Below the pieces are notes generated by a model, which saw only the letters and a list, made by a program, of their open reading frames with translations, had not been told where the DNA came from and ran no database searches. The position numbers and the translations under genes are program-made. From Opitutia bacterium ISCC 52 (GTDB taxonomy: Bacteria; Verrucomicrobiota; Verrucomicrobiia; Opitutales; UBA2995), in contig CP076040.1 in assembly GCA_014529675.2 (NCBI GenBank), forward strand, positions 434,001-498,000: DNA of 64,000 bases, read 5' to 3'. This document shows positions 36,315 through 47,587 of the stretch, piece after piece; the stretch's first letter is position 1, and the number at the start of each line of letters is the position of its first letter.

Positions 36315-37193
36315 TTATTTGAAGGAGTTCAGAGACGTTACTTCGGAGATTTCAGGTGAAGCGCTACGGCCACCCGGTTTAGTTACGGATACACCGGCTA
36401 CCTCGTTTGCCCAAACCAGTGAAGTTTGAAAAGATCTTCCTTTGGCAAGTGCAAGAGCGCAAGCACCATGAAAAATATCTCCTGCAGCCGTGGTATCAAT
36501 TGCATTTACTGATGGGGCTTTGATGTGTCCGGCGGTGCCGTTTTTATCCTGCCAATGCACCCCATGCTCTCCGCAAGTTACAGCAGCACAGGACGCTTTC
36601 TCTGTCAGGCATTCTAGCCAGTCTTTTGAATCCTCTGACTGAGACAGATCTCGCGCGAATGATGAAGAGGCTACCAGGTGAGATACTATGGATGACAGTT
36701 CCAAAGTTTCATCCCTGAGGGATCCAGCGTCAAGAAGGGTGGGGGTACTGTCGGATTGCTTTAATACATCCATGGAAGCATCGAACTCATGCCCGTCTAC
36801 CAATATGCAGTGCGGGGTAATAGCGTATGTTGTGTTCGGAAGATCGGAAGGATCAGGTTTGAAGTTAACAACCGCGCGCTGGCCTTTTTGATTGACCCAG
36901 ATGCTTGATGTCGGAGTTGGTGTATTCGTAATCAAAATACGGCTTGTATCTACGCCTGCTTGTTTCAGCTCTTCCAGGTGCGCTTGTCCGAGGGCGTCGT
37001 TGCCTAATCGACTTGCCAAGGCTGCCTGACCTCCCAGCTTGGCTATAGTGTAGGCAGCGTTCGCGGCTGGACCTCCTCCCTCGCTGGTTAGCGACTTGGC
37101 AAAGATCTTCTTGTCCGGACCTGGATGGTCCGTGATGTGAAAATTGAGATCCCAGCAAGCATAGCCAATGCACAGCACGTCCACTTGATTCAT
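36315..37193 (-). CDS. PfkB-family sugar kinase
   Basis: A ribokinase-type kinase of 292 residues. The N-terminal signature GGGPAANAAYTIAKLGG and the ATP-site signature DTTAAGDIFHGACALA (catalytic Asp in GD) are clear. The substrate is not evident; related proteins act on ribose, fructose, adenosine or sulfofructose. It is the first gene of a four-gene minus-strand operon. Divergent to it is the TonB-dependent receptor-like gene, with 134 bp between. Confidence 0.85.
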   Translation of the reverse strand: MNQVDVLCIGYACWDLNFHITDHPGPDKKIFAKSLTSEGGGPAANAAYTIAKLGGQAALASRLGNDALGQAHLEELKQAGVDTSRILITNTPTPTSSIWVNQKGQRAVVNFKPDPSDLPNTTYAITPHCILVDGHEFDASMDVLKQSDSTPTLLDAGSLRDETLELSSIVSHLVASSSFARDLSQSEDSKDWLECLTEKASCAAVTCGEHGVHWQDKNGTAGHIKAPSVNAIDTTAAGDIFHGACALALAKGRSFQTSLVWANEVAGVSVTKPGGRSASPEISEVTSLNSFK

Positions 37194-37248
37194 GGAGTCA
37201 AGTTGGCGTTTGGGGTAGAGACTGTCAAAGACTGAAGGGAGTCCATTT

Positions 37249-37284
37249 TAATGTTAAGATGAATCAACACATAGGTTAACATTA
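37249..37284. promoter_or_regulatory. Inverted repeat in a divergent promoter region
   Basis: TAATGTTAA (37249-37257) and TTAACATTA (37276-37284) are perfect inverted copies around an 18-base centre. It lies between the divergent PfkB operon and the TonB-dependent receptor-like gene. An operator for a dimeric regulator or a hairpin in a leader are both possible. No B12 riboswitch motif is present. Confidence 0.5.
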
Positions 37285-37327
37285 GGATTGCCAAATGAAA
37301 TGAAAGTCACTTCATCTCACCGGTTTT

Positions 37328-39187
37328 ATGAAATCCGAATTAGTTATAAAATATATTTTGCTAATGCTCGTGGGGCCCATCCTATGCTCATATGGGCAAG
37401 AGGATGAGAGTTACCAATTGTATGAACTCGATACCGTAGAGACTGTTTCCCAGCGCATTGCTTTGGAAGACTCTCTTGCGACTTTCTCCATGCCGGTTTC
37501 TGCCTTGAAGTATGAACCCTTGGTGGATGTGCAGTCTCGTAATTCCGTAGAGAGTCAAGGTGATGTAACCATCCGGGGTGGTATTTTTGAAAACACCGGG
37601 TTCATGCTGGGAAGTGCAACTCTCTTTGATCCACAGACAGGACACTACTACGCGGAAATTCCGGTATCGCCGCACATGCTTTCAAGGGCAAACGTTTTAA
37701 CCGGAAGTGCGAATGCCTTCTCCGGGTTCAACTCAAGTGTAGGTAGCATTAACTATCAATGGAGTGCTATTCGCCCGCATCAGGAGCTTGCTTTGGGTGT
37801 CGGTGAAGATGGTTATTGGTATGGAAGCGCTTATGGTGCGCATGTAGAGCAGGCAGAGGATGGATCGACCTGGGGTATCGATACCGAGGTGTCTCATTCG
37901 GAGTCGGAAGGGCCCATCGAAAACGGAGATCATGACTTTGATCGTTTGAGTATACGCTTTCAAAGAATCGAAGGGAGTTCGCAGAGCGATGTGTTCTTTG
38001 GTTATCAGGATAAATTTTTTGGGTGGCCGAATATGTATACTCCTTTCGGCGTTGCTGAGACGGAGGATATTCAAACAAGCCTATTCTTTTTAAACCATCG
38101 TGTGGATCACGGAGATATCTTTTGGCAGGCCAGTGCTTATTACCGAAAGAATAAAGACGATTACGAATTCGATCGTACTCGTCCTGGAGTCTTCAATCCC
38201 TTCGAACATACGACTGAAGTGTACGACATCGCTTTTGAAGGTGGCTGGACTTGGGAGCAATGGAACCTGCTCACCAAAGTCGAGTGGTTGCAGGATGAGA
38301 TTGAATCGACTTCCTTAACCTTTGGAGCCTTCAATAGTCGTAGCTACTTAAAAGGAAGTGTCCTGGTTGATACCGAATGGGACGACAGGGATGGAAATCA
38401 ATGGCGGCTCGCTGGAGGTTTATCCTATGACGACAATAATCGTGGCGGTAGCAAAGTATTGCCCATGGCAAGACTCGATGTATCGGGACTCCCTGGTCTT
38501 GGAGACAACTCGCAGCTTTACATCGATGTTTCACGAGCCTCACAAGTGGCGGGATACACCGCGATTGCTGGAAACCCAAATGGAGGCCTGTTTCGTGGTA
38601 ATCCCAGCCTGGGGCGTGAAACGGCCACCAACTATGAACTCGGTTACCTTACCCAGTCCGATCATTTCAACTTTCAGGCTGCGGTATTCAAACGTGAAGA
38701 TGATGAACTGGTCGATTGGACATTTGCCTATGATATTTTTGGTCGAACCGCAAACCATGTGGATATTGATACCACGGGAGTAGAGTTATTGGCCTCTTAC
38801 GATTTTGATAAAGGCCGCGTTGTGGTGGGTTATACCTCCTTATCTAAAGACGAGGACTATGGCGTCGCCAATGTAGATGCTAGTTTCTACGCTCTTAATT
38901 TTGCCCGACACCGTGCAACTCTGGCTTTTATTTATGAACTGGCCTCAGGAATAGAACTTCGATCCGACAACGTATTTCGCATTCAGCAAGATAATTTGCT
39001 TCGGACGGAAGGCACCTCAGACGATGCGGTACTTTCATCGTTGGGACTCTATTATTTTCCAAAATCCATAGAAGGATTGGAGCTTGGTCTTGCTGTGGTA
39101 AATCTCTGGGACAGTGACTTCGAAGAGATTCCTTCAGTTCCTGCAGCTCCCAGACAAATCTCCTTGAACGCAGCCTACCGCTGGTAA
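37328..39187 (+). CDS. TonB-dependent receptor-like outer-membrane protein
   Basis: Predicted to take up a solute across the outer membrane with energy from TonB. A signal peptide ends near PILCSYG, then YELDTVETVSQRI resembles a TonB-box region. A plug-like part with DVTIRGGIFENTGFMLG follows, and about 480 residues show alternating beta strands. The final residues NAAYRW end with an aromatic residue, typical of outer-membrane barrels. At 619 residues it is in the BtuB range. The substrate is unknown. A terminator follows at 39236-39263. Confidence 0.75.
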   Translation: MKSELVIKYILLMLVGPILCSYGQEDESYQLYELDTVETVSQRIALEDSLATFSMPVSALKYEPLVDVQSRNSVESQGDVTIRGGIFENTGFMLGSATLFDPQTGHYYAEIPVSPHMLSRANVLTGSANAFSGFNSSVGSINYQWSAIRPHQELALGVGEDGYWYGSAYGAHVEQAEDGSTWGIDTEVSHSESEGPIENGDHDFDRLSIRFQRIEGSSQSDVFFGYQDKFFGWPNMYTPFGVAETEDIQTSLFFLNHRVDHGDIFWQASAYYRKNKDDYEFDRTRPGVFNPFEHTTEVYDIAFEGGWTWEQWNLLTKVEWLQDEIESTSLTFGAFNSRSYLKGSVLVDTEWDDRDGNQWRLAGGLSYDDNNRGGSKVLPMARLDVSGLPGLGDNSQLYIDVSRASQVAGYTAIAGNPNGGLFRGNPSLGRETATNYELGYLTQSDHFNFQAAVFKREDDELVDWTFAYDIFGRTANHVDIDTTGVELLASYDFDKGRVVVGYTSLSKDEDYGVANVDASFYALNFARHRATLAFIYELASGIELRSDNVFRIQQDNLLRTEGTSDDAVLSSLGLYYFPKSIEGLELGLAVVNLWDSDFEEIPSVPAAPRQISLNAAYRW

Positions 39188-39235
39188 ACTTTTCATTTGG
39201 TGAGAGGAGCTTTTTCAGCTCCATACTAGAAACCA

Positions 39236-39263
39236 AAAGGCCCCTGTTAACGCAGGGGCCTTT
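39236..39263 (+). terminator. Terminator-like hairpin after the TonB-dependent receptor-like gene
   Basis: An 11-bp perfect stem (39236-39246 with 39253-39263) with a 6-base loop ends in TTT and a T-rich stretch. It lies 49 bp past the receptor gene stop and faces the end of hemJ, so it may stop both strands. Confidence 0.82.
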
Positions 39264-39293
39264 CGGTTTAAAATGAAAAAATAGATCGAATGA

Positions 39294-39728
39294 TTACATC
39301 GGTTTTCCAATTACTAGGAACACAGCAATCACAACCAAAATGATCGGCAGTTCGTTAAACCAGCGCAGTGCTTTGGATGACCAAGAAAGTGAACCTTTCT
39401 CAGCTTTTTTGACTAAGCCAAGTGTCATGTGATTGTAACCGATCAAAATGACCACTAGGAGAAGCTTGGCATGCAGCCAGCCTTGCCCTGAAAAATAGCC
39501 CATGGATATCGCGATCCACAAACCGGTGATCCAGGCAATGACCATCATGATGTTGCCAAACATGAATAATTTGCGGGCCATGATGAACAGGCGATCTACG
39601 CTTTGATTCGCTGCGCGGCCTTCCACAATGTGGACGAGTATGCGAGGGAGATAGAAGATGCTGACCATCCATGCCATGACCATGACTAGGTGGAAAACTT
39701 TTAACCAGATGTAGAGTTGTGGATTCAT
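39294..39728 (-). CDS. hemJ: HemJ-type protoporphyrinogen oxidase
   Basis: Oxidises protoporphyrinogen IX in heme synthesis at the inner membrane. A 144-residue protein with four hydrophobic segments. The family pattern is evident: YIWLKVFHLVMVMAWMVSIFYLPR with conserved His, then the HAKLLLVVILIGYNHMTLG segment with conserved Lys, and the RWFNELPIILVVIAVFLVIGKP end. No other heme genes are nearby. It stands alone, after a hairpin that separates it from eno. Confidence 0.9.
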   Translation of the reverse strand: MNPQLYIWLKVFHLVMVMAWMVSIFYLPRILVHIVEGRAANQSVDRLFIMARKLFMFGNIMMVIAWITGLWIAISMGYFSGQGWLHAKLLLVVILIGYNHMTLGLVKKAEKGSLSWSSKALRWFNELPIILVVIAVFLVIGKPM

Positions 39729-39760
39729 AAGCTTGTGAATTGTTTAGCCTCTTATTGGAG

Positions 39761-39789
39761 AAAAGGCGGCCGAGTGTCGACCGCCTTTT
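39761..39789 (-). terminator. Terminator-like hairpin downstream of eno
   Basis: AAAAGGCGG (39761-39769) pairs with CCGCCTTTT (39781-39789) around an 11-base loop, with T residues on the minus strand after the stem. It is 160 bp past the eno stop and about 30 bp before the hemJ start. Confidence 0.7.
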
Positions 39790-39828
39790 CGAAAGTAGCG
39801 GTTGATATTATTTAGGTCGGATACAGAT

Positions 39829-39916
39829 ACTAGATGTCGAGCTTAACGACCGATGGGAGCGGGCGCGCACAATTGTGCGTAACCAATCCAAGAAGGAGGC
39901 ATACTCGGCATCTAGT
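39829..39916. other. Structured intergenic element downstream of eno
   Basis: An outer stem pairs 39829-39841 with 39904-39916 (13 bp, one G-U pair). Inside it lies the palindrome CGCACAATTGTGCG (39866-39879). Eno, on the minus strand, stops at 39952. The segment could be an RNA element or small RNA between eno and hemJ, or a protein-binding region. A similar palindrome is found at 56622-56640. No known RNA family is recognised. Confidence 0.55.
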
Positions 39917-39951
39917 TTCTAACAATGCATTCATCCGTTAGCCGGCCCAGA

Positions 39952-41373
<1,422 letters not shown>

Positions 41374-41472
41374 TTAGGCGTTATTGAGGGAATCTCCGAG
41401 CGAGGGGAATTTCTTTGCAACCATTCGCCTCATGTATTCGTATCCCTATTAGTAACTCTCCAATCGTCTTCT

Positions 41473-42894
41473 ATGAAACTTAGATTCTTCCTCTCACGCC
41501 TTTCCTGGCCTGCGTTTTGCCTCATCATGCTTCTACAGCGCTCTCCTCTGGTCCGTTATCTGGTCCAGCTTGAGAATTCTCTCATGCCGCGGGTTCAACA
41601 TATTTGGACTGTGGCGGTAGGTGCCTTCACGGTTGGCGCTTACAATTCAGTGACAGGAGCGTCGGGCGATTTGCAGTTTCGAGGTAATTTTAATGACACT
41701 ACTGTTTTGGCTGGGGAAGAGCTACGTTTGGTTATTGAGGTTGATGGGTCGGGGAACAACCCGGAGGATTGGCGAATGACAGATCCGCTACCCGAAGGTG
41801 TAGCCTGGAATTGGATTAGAAATGCTGCAACGGCTACGATTGCTGGAACTCCGACTGAATCTGGGAGTTGGAATGTAACCGTTCGTGCTTGGCAGCGCGA
41901 TCCCATGCAGGGTGCCGAAGGTACTCCTTTAAGTTTTACAATAACCGTAGATCCTTTGATTACTCAGCAACCGGTTGCTCAGGAAGTTAATTTTGGAAGT
42001 AGCCCTCAACTATCTGTGACTCTTGGTAACCCAGCCGGTGCCAGCTACCAGTGGCAGAAAGAAGATTCTGAAAACTCCGGCACCTATATTGATCTCGATG
42101 GGGAAAACGGTCCTTCCCTTTCAATTGAAAGTGCTACTTTGAATGATACGGGACTTTACCGTGTGGTGATAACCAAAGGAGAATATCAGGAGACCAGTGA
42201 TCCGGCTATGATCACAGTAGGTTCCTCCATTCAGACCCAACCCGCCGGCGTAGCAGCCGATTGGAGTGGGAACGCGGAGTTGTCTGTTGTGATGGTGAGT
42301 CCTGAGGGCGTAACTTACCAATGGCAAAAGCAAAACGCGGACGACCTGGAAGTCTTTGACGATATTCCCGGGCAAACGGGAGCTACATTAAGCCTGCCTG
42401 TAGTTACCTTGGCTGATGCTGGAAATTACCGGGTGGTGACGACTAGTGGCGAAAATGTAGAGCTTAGCGAGATCGCTGCCTTAGCTATCAATGCATCCCC
42501 ACTCCAATTATGGCAGGATACTTTCTTCGAGGATCCGTTCAGCGAGGATGCTGCTCTGGATAAAGATCTGGACGATGATGGCCTCATCAACGCTGTGGAA
42601 TTTACTTTTGGTCTTGATCCCAATGCGATGCAGAAGGAAGCCCTTGTTAGAACGACCCAAGAAACCATTGAAGGCGTCATTCACGCCGTATATAGTTTTC
42701 CGGCACTTTCGGGAGGTTCGACTACGACCGTCGTATTGGAGTCGAATACTACTCCTGATGCTGCAGGGTGGACGACCCTCGTAAGCGGAGTAGATGGCGT
42801 AATCATTGAGTCCACTGCGGAAGCTTATGTGGTTAAGTTACCGGCGGATCCACGGCAGTTTAATCGTCTACGAATTATCGAAAACGAGATCTAG
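41473..42894 (+). CDS. Exported protein with Ig-like domains, paralogue A
   Basis: Starts at MKLRFFLSRLSWPAFCLIML (ATG 41473; the frame extends to 41344) and has 473 residues. The N-terminal region shares LLQRSP...VTGASG with the neighbouring gene and may be an export signal. Then come two Ig-like domains (YQWQK cores near SYQWQKEDSENSG and TYQWQKQNADDLE), with D-G-Y/N-YRV motifs ending each. A segment DLDDDGLINAVEFTFGLDP follows, the metal-binding-like motif of verrucomicrobial exported proteins. A last beta-rich part ends at 42894. It probably binds carbohydrate or protein outside the cell; no catalytic motif is seen. Confidence 0.72.
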   Translation: MKLRFFLSRLSWPAFCLIMLLQRSPLVRYLVQLENSLMPRVQHIWTVAVGAFTVGAYNSVTGASGDLQFRGNFNDTTVLAGEELRLVIEVDGSGNNPEDWRMTDPLPEGVAWNWIRNAATATIAGTPTESGSWNVTVRAWQRDPMQGAEGTPLSFTITVDPLITQQPVAQEVNFGSSPQLSVTLGNPAGASYQWQKEDSENSGTYIDLDGENGPSLSIESATLNDTGLYRVVITKGEYQETSDPAMITVGSSIQTQPAGVAADWSGNAELSVVMVSPEGVTYQWQKQNADDLEVFDDIPGQTGATLSLPVVTLADAGNYRVVTTSGENVELSEIAALAINASPLQLWQDTFFEDPFSEDAALDKDLDDDGLINAVEFTFGLDPNAMQKEALVRTTQETIEGVIHAVYSFPALSGGSTTTVVLESNTTPDAAGWTTLVSGVDGVIIESTAEAYVVKLPADPRQFNRLRIIENEI

Positions 42895-43084
42895 TCGCTA
42901 TCAAATAGGTTTCTACGTCTGATTTACAGCGTTTGAGGCTTCGGCCGACTCAATTTAAATGGCATAGGGGAATCACCTAAAAGATTGCTTTTTACTTTGC
43001 ATAGGGTTTATCGATTTAGGTCTACTTTTACCCAGATCTGTTTCTGGATACTGTATCCAGGCTGCTACTACCCACACCTTTTAG

Positions 43085-44260
43085 ATGTTTTCCCGACTGT
43101 TATATCAAGTACTTCGAGCACGCGCTCGACTTGCCTGGACGGGGATGGCTTTGATGCTCTTGTTACAGCGGACTCCTATTCAGTGGGTATTGGCTGAACT
43201 GCGTTTCACAATGGGTCCCCGCATGATCCAGATCTTCAAATGGTTAGCTAGTGTGGGGACGGTTTCGACATTTTACAATACGGTCACGGGAGCGACGGGT
43301 GAATTGTCTATCTCTCCCGATCCTGGCTCGACTAGTGGAATTGAGAATGAATACATGGTTTTCGCCATTCAACCTTACAGAGCGCAAATACTTACTTATC
43401 AGTTGGAGGGTGTAATCCCATCTGGTCTGACAGTTGGACTAGCACAGGGTATCGTTTCAATTTCAGGGTTCCCAAATGTTTCCGGAAACTTCCCTGTTAA
43501 ATTGTCGGTTTTATCGTGGGAAAATAATCCTGATTACACACCAGGATCTATCTTCAAAGATTTTGTCATCACTTTGACTCCCGAGCCACCGGAAATTACC
43601 GAAGCTCCACAAAGTATACAGGTGCCTCTTGGAGGAACGGCCGAATTGACCGTCGAAGTCGATGACCCTGAGAACACCACCTATCAATGGCAGCGGAATG
43701 TGGGATCCAACTTAAACCAGTTCTCCAATTTATCAGGAGAGACAGAAGCGGTTTATCGCGTGGAAAATGCTACCCCAGCTGTGAATGGGGCTTATCGTGT
43801 GCAAGTGCGTAAGAATGGATTAACTGAGACAAGTCCCTCTGTATTCCTGACTGTCAGTCAGGAGGAGAATTTTGATTCCTGGCAGTTCGAAAAATTTGGT
43901 GAGGAAGCAAGCAGCGAGGACGCCCAGCCTGAGTCAAATCCGGACAAAGATGCCTTCGTCAATGCGTTTGAGTTTCTCTTTGATCTGGATCCTCAAATGC
44001 CGGATTCGGTTCAATCTCCCATCCTGTCAAGAGAGGTCATTCAGGGAACCGATTATGTGGTCTTTACGTTTCCTGCACTTATCGACTTCCCGAATTTAGA
44101 CTATTCCTTTGAGCGAACCGATGACCTTCAAAATGGCCCTTGGATTCAGCTACTCCATACTCTGGATGGTGTGCTGATTGAGACCGATGAAAACGGCACT
44201 GTGTTGAAGCTTCCGAGCGAAGAAGCAGCCTTCATTCGCATGAAAGTGGATACGGACTAA
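43085..44260 (+). CDS. Exported protein with Ig-like domains, paralogue B
   Basis: A 391-residue paralogue of the preceding gene. It has a hydrophobic start (MALMLLLQRTPIQWVLAELR) and the shared YNTVTGATG, then a putative Ig-like region, one YQWQRN Ig core with NGAYRVQV, and NPDKDAFVNAFEFLFDLDP. It is shorter than paralogue A, with one fewer Ig repeat. The 190-bp gap before it lacks a strong promoter. Tandem duplication is inferred from order and motif similarity. The role is unknown. Confidence 0.7.
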   Translation: MFSRLLYQVLRARARLAWTGMALMLLLQRTPIQWVLAELRFTMGPRMIQIFKWLASVGTVSTFYNTVTGATGELSISPDPGSTSGIENEYMVFAIQPYRAQILTYQLEGVIPSGLTVGLAQGIVSISGFPNVSGNFPVKLSVLSWENNPDYTPGSIFKDFVITLTPEPPEITEAPQSIQVPLGGTAELTVEVDDPENTTYQWQRNVGSNLNQFSNLSGETEAVYRVENATPAVNGAYRVQVRKNGLTETSPSVFLTVSQEENFDSWQFEKFGEEASSEDAQPESNPDKDAFVNAFEFLFDLDPQMPDSVQSPILSREVIQGTDYVVFTFPALIDFPNLDYSFERTDDLQNGPWIQLLHTLDGVLIETDENGTVLKLPSEEAAFIRMKVDTD

Positions 44261-44458
44261 GCTGCTTAAGTAGCTTCCAGTCTTTTCGTGCCTTAATGCT
44301 CCTTATTAGAGTATTGTATAGATACCTGTGTTTTCGACGACTGCCGTTGAGGAAAAAGCGCAAATAAATACAGTAAGGTAACGATAAATATTATGACCGC
44401 TTAGTACCATATATATGGATACGAATGGTCGTTGAGGCAATGTGTGTTTGATTTTTAG

Positions 44459-44611
44459 ATGAGAGGATTAACGATGTGGAAGCGTAAACATCCAACCGTT
44501 TTAGTTGCAGGAGCTGGTCCTATCGGGATGACAGCAGCAATCAGTTTACTCCGGCAGGGTAAAACCCCTTTGTTTGGAGAGTCGTCGCAGATTCTGCCGC
44601 ATGGCGGCTAG
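44459..44611 (+). pseudogene. N-terminal fragment of a FAD-dependent oxidoreductase
   Basis: ATG 44459 opens 50 codons that read PTVLVAGAGPIGMTAAISLL, the GxGxxG dinucleotide-binding start of FAD-dependent monooxygenases, followed by RQGKTPLF. Homology then ends and the frame stops at TAG 44609-44611. A full enzyme needs several hundred residues. The remnant joins, around 44555, a pilin-like leader on the opposite strand. It is preceded by 198 bp with no gene (44261-44458), where I see no recognisable element. Confidence 0.7.
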
Positions 44612-44629
44612 AGAGAGTTGTGTTCCCAT
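44546..44629 (-). pseudogene. Possible type IV pilin/pseudopilin leader remnant
   Basis: From ATG 44629 on the minus strand the frame reads MGTQ... then RRLSKQRGFTLPE and a stop at 44546. RGFTLPE matches the prepilin cleavage motif with Glu at +5 after the Gly. The hydrophobic helix that should follow is missing because the sequence enters the FAD fragment. The motif is short and could be chance, but it would fit the same deletion breakpoint. From 44630 to 44785 I see no gene. Confidence 0.3.
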
Positions 44630-44785
44630 GTTTGAAATACCCTTCGTTCTGCGAAAGGTTGCAGCTTTATTTCCAAAATATTCGAATTCAGCTGAAAATC
44701 CTTTGTTGGTCGTTGATTTTGGTTTCGCTACTCGTGAGAGTTTAGCTCCGATTCGGAACCTTAAATATCTGCAACCAAGCCACCT

Positions 44786-45019
44786 ATGCCTGATCAATCA
44801 TCCAAAGACCCACTGCACGGGATGACCTTGGAGAAAATTATAAAAAACCTGGTCGAATACTATGGCTGGGAAGAGCTGGGCAAGCAGGTGAGGATTGATT
44901 GCTTCAACTTTGATCCTTCTTTGAGTTCGAGCCTGAAATTTCTCAGGCGTACGCCTTGGGCTCGGGAAAAAGTGGAACAGCTTTATATACGTACGCTAAA
45001 GCGGGAGCAGTCAGATTAA
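44786..45019 (+). CDS. VF530-family small protein (DUF2132)
   Basis: A 77-residue protein with the family pattern [25 protein letters not shown], then [21 protein letters not shown]. It is known as a small helical putative DNA-binding protein; the role is not established. The start is ATG 44786, CTC-rich upstream with no clear Shine-Dalgarno site. Its end overlaps the convergent Ski2-like helicase by 9 bp. Confidence 0.85.
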   Translation: MPDQSSKDPLHGMTLEKIIKNLVEYYGWEELGKQVRIDCFNFDPSLSSSLKFLRRTPWAREKVEQLYIRTLKREQSD

Positions 45020-47587
45020 TCCAGCGCTTTTGATGCTGAAGACCGCCTTGCCTTCTTTGCGAGAGGCTTCCAGGTCAACTTCGAAAACAAGTTCCCAGTC
45101 ATTGAACTCCTCTGAATCAACCAGCGTTTGTCTCACCACCCAATGGTTTCGGTCATCCGGTGATTCATCGATGCGGGTGTTCTCTTTCGAACGCGCTGCT
45201 GGATCAAGGCGTATCCATTGTCGGGTTTCGTAAAACGGAGCTATGACTTTTTCCAGCTCCATGTCTGGATACTTAACCGCTGCTGGATCTTCGAACAGGG
45301 CGTCTATGGAATATTGATCGGCTAGATCTTCATACTGTTTGCTGGCGAGCATACGGACGCAGGCAAAGATCTCATTGCGCACCAGCCGTGTGAATTCATC
45401 TTTGGACCTCGTAATATCAATGGGGCCATCGGTATCGGGAAGCTCTTGCAATTCGGCTGACTGATACTCCGGGTTCCGCATTTTCTCCCACTCATCGAGT
45501 AGGCTTGAATCCACCTGTCTTAGGAGATGTTCAAAGTAGGTGATCGCTTCATTAACTGCTTCGGTCTTGTACTCGGGAGGCACCGTGTATTCCAATATGC
45601 GGTACACCTGTGAAAGGTGCCTAAGCAACAATCCTTCCGACCGTGCCAGGCCATACAGTTTGATGTAATCGGAAAAGCTGCTGAATCGCTCGAACATTTC
45701 CCGCGCAATCGACTTGGGGCGAATATTCTCCTGTTCCACCCAAGGGTGTGCTGCGGCAAATTCATTGAAAGTGTCGTAGATGAAGTCGGCATCTGGTTTG
45801 GGATGTTCCACTTCTTCGAGGCGTTCCATCCGTTCTTCATACTCGACCCCCGCCGCTTTCATTTCGGCCACCAAGTCATCTTTCGCTTTATCGATCTGTC
45901 GTATGAGGAGCGCTTTGGGGTTTTCCAGAATGGCTTCAACCAGACTGATGACTTGTAAGGGGTACTCCAGCGCCTCCTGATCGAGAAGGGCCAAGGTATC
46001 TACGCAGTAAAGAGCCAGGGTTTGATTCAGGGAAAACTCGTCCTGCAGGTCGACATTGACTCGCAGCTTTTGTGCGGCTCCTTGCTCGGGATTGATTTCA
46101 ATGATCTTGCGATCGACCAAAGCACGAAAGAGTTGGAATCCTTTTTTGCGAAGGGCCTTTTTTCCTGATTCTGGATGGTGACAATCGCGGAGGAGTTGAC
46201 GCATGGCTCCACAGCCATCGCCTTCACGTCCCAACACATTGAGCAGCATCCCATGGGAGATGTTGAAACTGGAAGTCAGTGGCTCGGGGTCTGCGTTCTG
46301 AAGTTTTTCAAAAGTCTGTTCATCCCAAGGAACATACCCTCGGGCAGGTGGTTTGGATTTTACCAGTTTGCGGCGTTTTTTCGGATCGTCTTCGGCTTTA
46401 GCCTCCTTGCGTTTATTCTCAATCACATGTTGAGGAGCCAGCGCATAAACATAGCCATGGTCATCGAAACCTTTTCGACCAGCTCGGCCACAGATCTGAT
46501 GAAAGTCCCGGGCGGACAGGATAGCTGTCTTTTCACCGTTGTATTTGCACAGCTGAGTAAGCAGTACCGTTCTTATCGGCACATTAACGCCCACTCCCAG
46601 CGTATCAGTTCCGCAGATTAGCTTCATCAATCCCAGTTGCGAAAGCTTCTCCACCAGCACCCGGTATTTCGGGAGTAAGCCCGCATGGTGCAGGCCGATG
46701 CCGCTATGAAATAGCTTGCGCATTACTTTGCCAAAAGGACTGCTGAATTTCACGTCCTTCAACTCCTCTTTTATCCGGGCTTTTTCTTCCTTCGTACAGA
46801 CGTTGAGGCTCAGTAGGTTTTGAGCGGTTTCTGCTGCAGCCCGTTGAGTGAAGTTTACGATGTAGACCGGTAGTTTATTTTCGGCCTGTAGTTTTTCTAG
46901 CGTCTCTACGAGCGGAATTTCATAATATGAAAAGTCCAGAGGAACGGGTCGCTCACGGCTCGTCACCGTCACGCACTCGACCTCGGTATGCTTCTCTAAT
47001 TCGGAACTGAAAAACCGGGTGTCTCCCAAGGTAGCAGACATCAGAAGGAAACGGCAGTGGGGTAGAGTCAATAATGGCACTTGCCAGGCCACGCCCCGCT
47101 CCCGATCGGAGTAGTAGTGAAACTCATCCATGATCACGTCGTCCACACGCCCGGAGTCTCCATCGCGCAATGCGATGTTAGCCAGGATCTCCGCGGTGCA
47201 GCAAAGGATCGGAGCACCCTGGTTCACGCTGGCATCTCCGGTCATCATACCGACATTCTCCGGACCAAAGTCTTTGCACAGAGCGAGAAACTTTTCGTTG
47301 ACCAGTGCCTTAATCGGGCAGGTGTAAATTGACTTTCGGTTCATGGAGGCCGAAAAGAAATGCATGGCGGCCGCCACTAGCGATTTACCCGATCCGGTTG
47401 GGGTATTAAGAATCAGATTCTTGCTTTCAAAGATTTCCAGAATCGCTTCTTCCTGTGCCGGGTACAATTCGATCCCTTTGGCACTCACGTAATCGAGGAA
47501 GTGCTCCATCAATACATTCGGATCTTTCGATTCGAAGGTTGGCTGGAGCGGGAAATCCATCATCGATCCACCTGACTCACTTGTCAT
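45011..47587 (-). CDS. Ski2/Mtr4-like superfamily 2 helicase
   Basis: An RNA/DNA helicase of 858 residues. Motif I is [15 protein letters not shown], motif II is DEFHYYSD (DEFH), then [21 protein letters not shown] and the [13 protein letters not shown] motif VI. A long C-terminal part (DUF3516-like) follows. Relatives are known from Actinobacteria and others; the substrate in bacteria is unclear. The ATG overlaps the desaturase stop (TAATG), so the two are co-translated. It is cytosolic. Confidence 0.88.
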   Translation of the reverse strand: MTSESGGSMMDFPLQPTFESKDPNVLMEHFLDYVSAKGIELYPAQEEAILEIFESKNLILNTPTGSGKSLVAAAMHFFSASMNRKSIYTCPIKALVNEKFLALCKDFGPENVGMMTGDASVNQGAPILCCTAEILANIALRDGDSGRVDDVIMDEFHYYSDRERGVAWQVPLLTLPHCRFLLMSATLGDTRFFSSELEKHTEVECVTVTSRERPVPLDFSYYEIPLVETLEKLQAENKLPVYIVNFTQRAAAETAQNLLSLNVCTKEEKARIKEELKDVKFSSPFGKVMRKLFHSGIGLHHAGLLPKYRVLVEKLSQLGLMKLICGTDTLGVGVNVPIRTVLLTQLCKYNGEKTAILSARDFHQICGRAGRKGFDDHGYVYALAPQHVIENKRKEAKAEDDPKKRRKLVKSKPPARGYVPWDEQTFEKLQNADPEPLTSSFNISHGMLLNVLGREGDGCGAMRQLLRDCHHPESGKKALRKKGFQLFRALVDRKIIEINPEQGAAQKLRVNVDLQDEFSLNQTLALYCVDTLALLDQEALEYPLQVISLVEAILENPKALLIRQIDKAKDDLVAEMKAAGVEYEERMERLEEVEHPKPDADFIYDTFNEFAAAHPWVEQENIRPKSIAREMFERFSSFSDYIKLYGLARSEGLLLRHLSQVYRILEYTVPPEYKTEAVNEAITYFEHLLRQVDSSLLDEWEKMRNPEYQSAELQELPDTDGPIDITRSKDEFTRLVRNEIFACVRMLASKQYEDLADQYSIDALFEDPAAVKYPDMELEKVIAPFYETRQWIRLDPAARSKENTRIDESPDDRNHWVVRQTLVDSEEFNDWELVFEVDLEASRKEGKAVFSIKSAGLI

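Noticed and set aside
37194-37327. Possible B12 riboswitch ahead of the TonB-dependent receptor-like gene.
   Set aside because: No conserved cobalamin-riboswitch core is present in these 134 bases.
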